Under the pieces are notes generated by a model, which was not told where the DNA came from, ran no database searches, and saw only the letters and a program-made list of their open reading frames with translations. Shown piece by piece: positions 14,636 to 19,781 of a DNA stretch of 19,781 bases. Source of the DNA: an uncultured Oscillospiraceae bacterium (lineage in GTDB: Bacteria > Bacillota > Clostridia > Oscillospirales > Oscillospiraceae); NCBI GenBank assembly GCA_934565795.1, contig CAKTIM010000033.1, positions 1 through 19,781 of the forward strand. The letters are read 5' to 3'. The translations under genes were made by a program, and so were the position numbers. How positions within the stretch are numbered: position 1 is the stretch's first letter; every line of letters starts with the position of its first letter.

Positions 14636-14660
14636 AATCTCCTATGGATGGGGATTTTTG
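14636..14660 (+). terminator. Weak terminator-like hairpin
   Basis: AATCTCC (14636-14642) can pair with GGGGATT (14650-14656), with one G-U pair, and the stem runs into TTTTT. It would end a transcript of about 55 nt from the promoter at 14570. The stem is short, so read-through into the gene at 14933 is likely. Confidence 0.35.
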
Positions 14661-14688
14661 TTTGAGCGGCGGTTAGCGTAGACTAATC

Positions 14689-14913
14689 TAAGGAACCTCT
14701 GAATAAATCACCTGCGGCTGGACAGCAGGTCTTTTGCCCCCATGCCGCAGGATGAAAAATGGGAAATATTGCGCAGCCGTTGCCAGCGTAAGCTGGCTTA
14801 CGGATGCGGCATACCCCTTGCGGGTACATACAGTATTCCGCCATTTCCCATCCTTTGCCTGGGAACAAAATCCCTCGCTGCCAGCTCTTGTCGATTTAAT
14901 CAGAGCTTCCCTA
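14689..14913. mobile_element. 225-bp MITE-like element
   Basis: The terminal inverted repeats at 14689-14709 and 14893-14913 match at 18 of 21 positions (TAAGGAACCTCTG.. against TAGGGAAGCTCTG..). Similarity between the two arms continues inward (TTTTG, AGGATG, ATGGGAAAT), so the whole element is one long imperfect hairpin with no transposase gene. It sits between the promoter at 14570 and the ribosome site at 14919. The small open frames inside are not supported as genes. Confidence 0.65.
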
Positions 14914-14932
14914 AAAATAAGGAGGGTTTATA

Positions 14933-15610
14933 ATGCAAAAGAAAATTGTTGCGCTTGTTCTTTGTCTGGTCTGCCTGGTGTCGGTGGTGTGCGTCGCCGG
15001 GGCGGAAGAGGCGGATTATCTGGCTGGGATCAGCGGTACCTATGTGGAGCTGTTCCCGGAGATGGCCAAGGAGGAATACCGCCAGCTGTGGCTGGATGCC
15101 GCTGCGCCTCTGGTGGGCGAGGAGTACGCCGAGGATGCCACCGATCTGCTGCTGAGCATGTGCATGGGCGAAATCTATGGCGACGAGGCCACCCAGGCCT
15201 ACGACGAGGATCCCGACAGTATGTGCTTTGACTGCTACTTCCTGGGCGGCGTCGCTCAGTTCGTCATGGACGGCGATGTGATCACCGGCCTGGACGCCGA
15301 TGGCAACGAGGTGTTCTCTCACACCTATCACGCCATCGATGTGGACTGCGAGGAGGATTTCCTGTTCTACCAGACCGACGACGCTGACGCCGGACAGTTT
15401 ACCTACTTCGCCTTCTCCCCGGACACCATGGAAACCACCTATCACCTGGAGTTCCGCTACGCCGAGAATGTGGAGGATCTGCTGAGCTGGTTTGAGGGCA
15501 GCTATGCCTACTGGAACGCTGCCGGTATCGCCGCCGACTACACCGACGAAACCATGGCCAACGTCATCAACCTCTTTGCCACGGAAAATCTCTCCGACGA
15601 GGAAGCGTAA
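14933..15610 (+). CDS. Secreted ZinT/YodA-like protein
   Basis: This 225-residue protein is probably exported. Residues 1-24 (KKIVALVLCLVCLVSVVCVAGA) are a signal peptide; the cysteines do not form a clear lipobox. The C-terminal 110 residues follow the lipocalin-like ZinT domain that binds Zn/Cd at the cell surface: DDADAGQFTYFAFSPDTMETTYHLEF.. aligns by eye with the DAGEYKYVQFSDH..HFHI pattern, and GSYAYWNAAGI with the later tryptophan region. The SDH and HFHI histidines are mostly replaced, leaving one His in TTYHLEF, and the protein is very acidic, so metal binding may differ. AAGGAGG (14919-14925) fixes the start. A metal-type operator upstream fits a metal role; both are inference. A strong terminator follows. 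Confidence 0.72.
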   Translation: MQKKIVALVLCLVCLVSVVCVAGAEEADYLAGISGTYVELFPEMAKEEYRQLWLDAAAPLVGEEYAEDATDLLLSMCMGEIYGDEATQAYDEDPDSMCFDCYFLGGVAQFVMDGDVITGLDADGNEVFSHTYHAIDVDCEEDFLFYQTDDADAGQFTYFAFSPDTMETTYHLEFRYAENVEDLLSWFEGSYAYWNAAGIAADYTDETMANVINLFATENLSDEEA

Positions 15611-15632
15611 GCCAATTATTTTTCCCCCTTAA

Positions 15633-15666
15633 CCGGGCGTCCCATTTGCAGGGACGCCCGGTTTTT
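15633..15666 (+). terminator. Rho-independent terminator of the ZinT-like gene
   Basis: A perfect 11-bp stem (CCGGGCGTCCC with GGGACGCCCGG) around a 7-base loop is followed by TTTTT. It lies 22 bases after the stop of the gene at 14933 and separates it from the convergent brnQ. Confidence 0.92.
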
Positions 15667-15683
15667 GCAGCTGCCCGCGCATT

Positions 15684-16991
15684 TTACAGGGACGAGCGCC
15701 CGGCGCGGCATTTTTTCAGCCAGTTCGCCGCCACGCTGGCGGCCAGGGCGGCGGCGCTGATGGGAAGCCAGGAGAAGCCCTGGGCATGCAGGGGCAGGAC
15801 GCGGAGGAAATCCAGGCGCAGGCCCAGGCTGTGCAGAGTGGTGAGGATGCTTACCACCCCCGCCGCCCCCACAGTCAGGGGGTAGGCGTAGGGATTGTGC
15901 GCCCACAGGCGGTGGGTCAGGCCCAGCAGAATCAGCACAATGGCCATGGGATAGATGGCGCTGAGAATGGGAATGGACACGCTGAGGATCACGTTCAGTC
16001 CCTGGTTGCACACCAGGAAGGAGAACCCGGTGATGGCAATCACCCAGGCCCGGTAGCGGATGCGGGGGAACAGGGTGGAGAAGAACTGACTGATGGAATT
16101 GATCAGCCCCACGCAGGTGGTCAGGCAGGCCAGGGTGAAGATGGCCGCCAGCAGCACCGCGCCGGAGGAGCCGAAGAGCTGATACACAATGTGCCGCAGT
16201 GTCCACGCCCCGTTCTCCTGCACCGGGTACACCCCGGAGCTGCACATGCCCATGTACCCCAGCATGGCGTACACCAGCGCCAGGATGCTCCCCGCCGCCA
16301 GCCCCGCCTGCACCGTCCGGCGCAGCACATCCCGCTTTTCCCGCAGGCCGAAGGAGCCGAGGGTGGTGGCGATCACCAGGCCAAAATTCAGCGCGGCGAT
16401 GGTGTCCATGGTCTGATAGCCCTCCACGAAGCCCTTGAGGGCCGGGGCGGAGGCATAGTCCCCCTGGGGTGGGGCCACCGCCGTCTGTCCCCGCAGCAGG
16501 AAGCTGACGAACAGGAACACCAGCAGCACCAGCAGCGTGGGAGTGAGGTAATTGCCGATGCGCTTGACCAGCTTCCCCGGCGTCAGGCACAGCCACAGCG
16601 CCACGGCGAAGAAGCACAGCGAGTACGCCGCCATCCACCCGGCGGTGCTGGCCCCCTGGGGCAGATAGGGCGCCACCGCCATTTCAAAGGGCACCGAGGC
16701 CGCCCGGGGAATGCCCAGCCCCGGCCCGATGGACAGGTAGATCAGCACGGTGAAGGGCAGGCAGAACCACCGCCCCACCTGGCCGGAGAGCCGATTCAGC
16801 CCGTCAAACCGGGCGACCACCACCACGCCCAGCACCGGCAGCACCACGGCGGTGACCAGGAAGCCCACCATGGCCGCCGGGGCGGCGGAGCCGGCATTCT
16901 GCCCCAGAAAGGGCGGAAAAATCAGATTCCCCGCCCCGAAAAACAGGGAAAACAGCATAAAGCTCACCAGTGTCATGTTTTTCTTGCTCAT
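15684..16991 (-). CDS. brnQ: BrnQ branched-chain amino acid transporter
   Basis: This 435-residue protein imports leucine, isoleucine and valine, coupled to Na+ or H+, through the cytoplasmic membrane (LIVCS family). The N-terminus (LFFGAGNLIFPPFLGQNAG) is the family signature, and SIGPGLGIPRAASVPFEM is the second conserved block. About twelve hydrophobic segments span the length, which is normal for the family. The ATG at 16991 was chosen because AGGAGAG lies just upstream and the family signature starts right there; the frame stays open into the T-box terminator, which cannot be coding. It is controlled by an upstream T-box leader with a likely isoleucine specifier, which fits the transporter. 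It converges with the ZinT-like gene. Confidence 0.95.
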   Translation of the reverse strand: MSKKNMTLVSFMLFSLFFGAGNLIFPPFLGQNAGSAAPAAMVGFLVTAVVLPVLGVVVVARFDGLNRLSGQVGRWFCLPFTVLIYLSIGPGLGIPRAASVPFEMAVAPYLPQGASTAGWMAAYSLCFFAVALWLCLTPGKLVKRIGNYLTPTLLVLLVFLFVSFLLRGQTAVAPPQGDYASAPALKGFVEGYQTMDTIAALNFGLVIATTLGSFGLREKRDVLRRTVQAGLAAGSILALVYAMLGYMGMCSSGVYPVQENGAWTLRHIVYQLFGSSGAVLLAAIFTLACLTTCVGLINSISQFFSTLFPRIRYRAWVIAITGFSFLVCNQGLNVILSVSIPILSAIYPMAIVLILLGLTHRLWAHNPYAYPLTVGAAGVVSILTTLHSLGLRLDFLRVLPLHAQGFSWLPISAAALAASVAANWLKKCRAGRSSL

Positions 16992-17008
16992 TTGTCTCTC
17001 TCCTAAAC

Positions 17009-17291
17009 AAAAAGCAGGCCCCGCCTCAAATTCCTTGAGACGGGGCCTGCAAAAATACAAGCCTCGCGGTACCACTCAAATTGCGCACCAGTGCGCCCCT
17101 TCAGGCTCCAACAAGCCCTAGGCACTGACGTAGCCTGCACGGAAAGCCCTACTGACGGAAGCCGCGTTTGGGCGTTCAGCTCGGAAGGGATGGGATTCCT
17201 GCCGCCCCCCTGCCGGGCTTCCACCGCCCCCGGCTCTCTGTAAGGTGAATCATGCAGATCCGTCTTCGTCATCGCTTTTCTATTAAACTGT
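17009..17291 (-). promoter_or_regulatory. T-box riboswitch of brnQ
   Basis: On the minus strand the leader contains the T-box core TGGTACCGCG (17074-17065), which pairs with the CCA end of uncharged tRNA. Stem I has the GATGACGAAGACGG start and the AGAGAGCCGG..CCGGC distal arm. A terminator follows (stem 17050-17014, GCAGGCCCCG.. then TTTTT). In the likely specifier loop (GGAATCCCATCC) the codon at 17196-17194 reads AUC, which would select tRNA-Ile. When isoleucine is scarce the leader should fold into the antiterminator and allow brnQ expression. The specifier choice is inference from alignment by eye; a proline reading of the adjacent CCC/CCA is the main alternative. Confidence 0.92.
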
Positions 17292-17298
17292 TGGGTCA

Positions 17299-17327
17299 AT
17301 CATAGCATCGAATCGGGGGATTGTCAA
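17299..17327 (-). promoter_or_regulatory. Promoter of the T-box/brnQ transcript
   Basis: On the minus strand TTGACA (17327-17322), a 17-bp spacer and TATGAT (17304-17299) place the start near 17291, at the first base of the T-box leader. The -35 lies 8 bases past the stop of the DUF1836 gene. Confidence 0.8.
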
Positions 17328-17335
17328 CGGCAATT

Positions 17336-17854
17336 TTACCCCTGCTGGGCGGCCTCCTCCTCGCGGAAGAATTTCAGGTGCAGATCCATGTAGAGCTTAT
17401 AGGTGATGGAGAGCAGGGCGGTGCGCAGCAGCTCCTTTTCCTCGGTGTGGGTGGAGCCAATCTCGCTGGGGGCCGCGCTGACGCCGCAGACATAGCGCAG
17501 CAGATTCTCCAGCTCGGCGCAGAAATAGTCGTAGGCCGTCTCCAGGTCGTAGCTCTTGCGCTGCACCTGCATCATCAGCCGGATATCGTCCAGACTCATC
17601 ACCGTCTTGATATACGACAGCACCAGCAGATAGGCGATGGACTCCTGGGAGTAGGACTTCTTGTCCGGCCCGGGGATCAGCCGCTGCTTGACATAGTTGC
17701 TCACCATGGAGCCGGTGATGGGCGCGGGAACATACCGGGAAGCATACCGGGTCACCTGCTCCAGCCGCAGCCCGATATCCGGCAGCTCCCGATATCGCGG
17801 CAGCCGAAAGCCGCGCACATACTCCGTCAGCTCCCGCCGATTCTCGTCGGTCAT
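17336..17854 (-). CDS. DUF1836 protein, likely MerR-like regulator
   Basis: This 172-residue protein belongs to the DUF1836 family, a Firmicute group with a MerR-like winged helix. It is recognised by LPRYRELPDIGLRLEQV (residues about 18-34) and by SMVSNYVKQRLIPGPDKKSYSQESIAYLLVL (about 49-79), the expected helix-turn-helix and wing. The C-terminal half is helical and may sense or dimerise; no ligand is known. AAAGGAGG lies nine bases before the ATG at 17854. Downstream on the same strand is the brnQ leader with its own promoter, so the two are adjacent but probably separate units. Its upstream region is replaced by an R1 repeat, and no clear promoter was seen. Confidence 0.88.
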   Translation of the reverse strand: MTDENRRELTEYVRGFRLPRYRELPDIGLRLEQVTRYASRYVPAPITGSMVSNYVKQRLIPGPDKKSYSQESIAYLLVLSYIKTVMSLDDIRLMMQVQRKSYDLETAYDYFCAELENLLRYVCGVSAAPSEIGSTHTEEKELLRTALLSITYKLYMDLHLKFFREEEAAQQG

Positions 17855-17883
17855 GGCATTTTTCCTCCTTTAGAATAACTTCC

Positions 17884-18083
17884 GTAGGGGTCGGCAACCT
17901 GCCGACCCTCAACCTTGCGGTTTAGGAAGCAGTAAAGATGAACGTATAATCTGACGTATACATCTCCTAAGCTTCCCTGTGGGGTGCTGCAGAGCGCAGC
18001 GAATCTTTAATTGCAATCATTGCCGGTGGCAATGATACCATAATTAATTAGCTGTCGCCGCAGCGACTGAAGAGGGCACTCAG
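17884..18083 (+). repeat. Repeat R1, full copy with cassette
   Basis: A 200-bp copy, colinear with those at 13891 and 19430. It starts 30 bases upstream of the DUF1836 start, with its GTAG hairpin placed where that gene's promoter would be. With the copy at 19430 it flanks the DegV gene as a direct repeat. Confidence 0.8.
17985..18049 (+). mobile_element. 64-65 bp palindromic cassette, in R1
   Basis: This 65-bp unit between GGGG and AGCT has the ATCATTGCC..GGCAATGAT core. Confidence 0.7.
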
Positions 18084-18141
18084 GTAAAAAGTTTTGAGAG
18101 AGACCCAACTAAAAAGGTAGACGGTTAAACATTCTGAGTCC

Positions 18142-18388
18142 GTAGGGGCGGATACCAGCCGCCCGAAAGGTAACGAACGTGAGCAGTATAGACGAACCGC
18201 TCAATCCCGGTACCCGGCGGGGCGACAAATTGCCGCCCCCTACGAACTCAGAAACTTTTGGTAATATCCATTCAACTGACAGCTCAATTCCGCGACGTTG
18301 CGGGCGGCTGGTATCCGATGAATCAATTGTATGATTGCCACTGGCAATCATTTAGATTCTGATTCGCTGTGCGGAGCGCCACCCCTAC
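18142..18388. repeat. Repeat R2 interrupted by the cassette
   Basis: R2 begins at 18142 (GTAG hairpin) and runs to 18317, where the right terminus CGGGCGGCTGGTATCCG stops. The missing remainder CCCCTAC is found at 18382-18388, after a 64-bp cassette. Removing the cassette restores the 24-bp terminus seen intact at 14307-14330 and 6712-6735. Confidence 0.8.
18318..18381 (-). mobile_element. 64-65 bp palindromic cassette, in R2
   Basis: This 64-bp unit lies inside the R2 terminal hairpin, between TATCCG and CCCCTAC. No target duplication is visible. It is the clearest single insertion event in the window. Confidence 0.78.
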
Positions 18389-18462
18389 GGTGAGGTGCTT
18401 CCCATTCAGTGCGTACCATCAAACATCCCCCTCGCCAAGCGGCATACGAACATGCTATGAAC

Positions 18463-18491
18463 ATTCTATAACGTTTTTGAAAACTTGTCAA
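18463..18491 (-). promoter_or_regulatory. Leftward promoter opposite degV
   Basis: On the minus strand TTGACA (18491-18486), 17 bp and TAGAAT (18468-18463) form a promoter pointing away from the DegV gene into the repeat block. No gene follows it before the repeats. Confidence 0.5.
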
Positions 18492-18516
18492 TCCGTTTTT
18501 GAGAAACCGATTGACA
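18486..18516. promoter_or_regulatory. Palindrome joining two divergent -35 boxes
   Basis: TGTCAATCcGTTT (18486-18498) and AAACcGATTGACA (18504-18516) are inverted repeats with one mismatch pair around TTGAG-like centre bases. Each arm ends in a TTGACA -35 box, one per strand. A dimeric repressor, for example TetR-type, would block both promoters (inference). Confidence 0.6.
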
Positions 18517-18539
18517 GGTATTACAAACCGTGTTACTAT
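18511..18539 (+). promoter_or_regulatory. Promoter of the DegV-family gene
   Basis: TTGACA (18511-18516), a 17-bp spacer and TACTAT (18534-18539) lie 36 bases before the ATG at 18575. Confidence 0.72.
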
Positions 18540-18574
18540 GGGATTCAAAAGAACTGTCACGGAGGGTGAATAAG

Positions 18575-19405
18575 ATGATTCGATTGATTGCCGATTCCTC
18601 GTCCGACCGGCCGACGCTGGCGGGGATCCCCATTGAATACGTGCCCCTGGTGATCTCCACCGAGGCGCAGAGCTTTACCGATGACGACCAGCTGGATGTC
18701 GATGAGCTGCTTCAGTGCCTGGCTAGTTACAGAGGCCGCTCCTACACCGCCTGCCCCAGCGTGGACGCCTGGCTGCGTGCCTTCGAGGGCGGGGACGAAA
18801 TCTACGCGGTGACCATCACCAGCGCCCTGTCCGGCTCCTACAATTCCGCCATGGCCGCCCGGGCGCTGTACCTACAGGAGCATCCGGGGGCGAAAATCGC
18901 GGTGTTCGATAGCCTGAGCACCGGCCCGGAGCTTCGCCTGATTCTGGAAAAGCTCCAGGACTGCGTGGAAAACGGCCTGGAATTCGAGCGGACGGTGCAG
19001 CAGGTGCAGGACTATCAGAAGCACACCGGCCTGTTGTTCTGCCTGCACAGCCTGCACAATATGGCCCAGAATGGCCGGGTGAGCAAGGTGGCCGCCGCGG
19101 CGGTGGGCGTGCTGGGCATCCGCATTGTGGGCATGGCCAGCCCCGAGGGCACCCTGGCCCAGCTGGCCAAATGCCGGGGCGACCGCAAGGCTCTGCCGGA
19201 GCTGATCGAGCAGCTGCGCCTGTCAGGCTACACCGGCGGCAAGGCCCGGATCACCCACGTCAATAACCCCACCCTGGCCGACACCCTCCGCAGCCAACTC
19301 CTGGCCGCCTGGCCCCAGGCCGACATCACCACCGCCCCCAGCACCGGCCTATGCAGCTACTACGCCGAAAGCGGCGCAATCATGGTAGCCTTCGAGCACG
19401 AATGA
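18575..19405 (+). CDS. DegV-family fatty-acid-binding protein
   Basis: This 276-residue cytoplasmic protein is of the DegV (FakB-like) family, whose members hold a fatty acid, in some species for phosphorylation by FakA. Family marks: IADSSSD at 5-11, the ligand loop TITSALSGSYNSA near 83-95, VFDSLSTG near 111-118 and LHNMAQNGRVSKVAAAAVG near 162-180. The SALSG serine and the final YAESGAIMVAF strand are as expected, and the length is normal. GGAGG ends nine bases before the ATG at 18575; the frame is open upstream to 18530, but that lies inside the promoter. FakA is not in the window. It is a single-gene unit with its own promoter and operator-like palindrome, flanked by direct R1 repeats. 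Confidence 0.92.
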   Translation: MIRLIADSSSDRPTLAGIPIEYVPLVISTEAQSFTDDDQLDVDELLQCLASYRGRSYTACPSVDAWLRAFEGGDEIYAVTITSALSGSYNSAMAARALYLQEHPGAKIAVFDSLSTGPELRLILEKLQDCVENGLEFERTVQQVQDYQKHTGLLFCLHSLHNMAQNGRVSKVAAAAVGVLGIRIVGMASPEGTLAQLAKCRGDRKALPELIEQLRLSGYTGGKARITHVNNPTLADTLRSQLLAAWPQADITTAPSTGLCSYYAESGAIMVAFEHE

Positions 19406-19429
19406 GCGCGGTTAAAACCATCCAAGCCT

Positions 19430-19629
19430 GTAGGGGTCGGCAACCTGCCGACCCTCAACTTGACGGTTTCGGAAGCAGTAAAGATGAGCGTATAACCTGA
19501 CGTATACATCCCCCGAGCTTCCCTGAGGGGTGTTGCAGAGCGCAGCGAATCTTTAATTACAATCATTGCCGGTGGCAATGATACAATAATTAATCAGCTG
19601 TCGCCGCAGCGACTGAAGAGGGCACTCAG
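19430..19629 (+). repeat. Repeat R1, full copy with cassette
   Basis: A 200-bp copy that starts 25 bases after the DegV stop; its GTCGGCA-acc-TGCCGAC hairpin is the first structure downstream of that gene. The outer flank GAGAGAGA..AACTA seen after other copies continues to 19656, where the IS begins. Confidence 0.8.
19531..19595 (+). mobile_element. 64-65 bp palindromic cassette, in R1
   Basis: This 65-bp unit between GGGG and AGCT has the ATCATTGCC..GGCAATGAT core. Confidence 0.7.
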
Positions 19630-19656
19630 CTCATGGTTTCGAGAGAGATTAAACTA

Positions 19657-19781
19657 GGGCGTATCTGAAAACTCAAGTATCATATATAAATTGCACAAAA
19701 TCCCAAAATGCAGTAGAATAAAAGAAAAAAGCATAGGTGTGATCTTATGGCCGCAAGGCGATATGAGCTGACCGATACCCA
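19657..19781 (+). mobile_element. IS5-type insertion sequence, left end (partial)
   Basis: The boundary is set where the R1 flank stops: the copy at 17884 continues AACTAAAAAGGTA, while here AACTA meets GGGCGTATCTGAAAAC, which looks like an IS5-group terminus. The CTAR target fits this group. About 90 bases of leader precede the transposase start. The element runs off the window. Confidence 0.6.
19747..19781 (+). CDS. IS5-family transposase, N-terminus only
   Basis: Only eleven full codons are present (MAARRYELTDT). They match the opening RRYELTD(A/E)QW typical of IS5/IS427-type DDE transposases. A ribosome site is weak (AGGTGTGAT just upstream). The window end truncates the gene, so whether it is intact cannot be told. 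Confidence 0.55.
   Translation, partial: MAARRYELTDT

Noticed and set aside
14734..15231. Open frame spanning the MITE and the start of the ZinT-like gene
   Set aside because: Its first half is MITE sequence and its second half is an out-of-frame reading of a gene with a good signal peptide and ribosome site.
15786..17006. Plus-strand open frame of about 406 codons
   Set aside because: It is antisense to brnQ, rich in His, Gln and Gly, and has no family signature; the minus-strand reading is a textbook BrnQ.

Overview
The window looks like a GC-rich Firmicute of the class Clostridia, most likely a gut Oscillospiraceae/Ruminococcaceae-type bacterium. Reasons: strong AGGAGG-type ribosome sites, TTGACA/TATAAT promoters with 17-bp spacers, a tRNA-sensing T-box leader, DUF1836, DegV and BrnQ proteins, and BspA-type leucine-rich repeats. 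The assignment is by family resemblance only; there is no rRNA or tRNA here.

Layout. 1-1029 is a gene-free block of short interspersed repeats. 1030-1353 (minus) is a small XRE-type regulator. 1527-6179 (plus) is a first gene set: a small repeat-like protein, a membrane protein with a degenerate trypsin-like ectodomain and two cytoplasmic FHA domains, a PrsW-type intramembrane protease fused to FHA, and a Ser/Thr kinase fused to an FHA-like domain. 6180-6781 is a second repeat block. 6782-13863 (plus) is a second gene set: a zinc-ribbon/FHA protein, two PP2C phosphatases (one membrane-anchored), a transmembrane Ser/Thr kinase with a BspA-like LRR ectodomain, a soluble kinase, and a truncated kinase N-lobe that has lost its catalytic lysine. 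13864-14932 is repeats, a consensus promoter with an operator-like palindrome, and a 225-bp MITE. 14933-15610 is a secreted ZinT-like protein. 15684-16991 (minus) is brnQ behind a T-box riboswitch, preceded by a DUF1836 regulator (17336-17854, minus). 17855-18574 is repeats plus a promoter region, 18575-19405 is a DegV-family lipid-binding protein, and 19406-19781 is repeats followed by the left end of an IS5-type insertion sequence.

How the genes work together. The two plus-strand gene sets form one eukaryotic-like phospho-signalling island. It has writers (three kinases), erasers (two PP2C enzymes) and readers (about five FHA domains), with three proteins placed in the membrane. Several stops and starts overlap or nearly touch, which implies co-translation. 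No von Willebrand A protein, type VI or type VII secretion component or other obvious client is present, so the output is unknown.

The most unusual non-coding signal is the repeat system. Three host repeat types (called R1, R2 and R3 here) are built from GTAG-plus-hairpin units resembling REP/BIME elements. A 64-65 bp palindromic cassette is found inserted at a CCCC/GGGG junction in all three host types, and matching empty sites are present in the same window. This looks like a very small mobile element that is not explained by any gene here.
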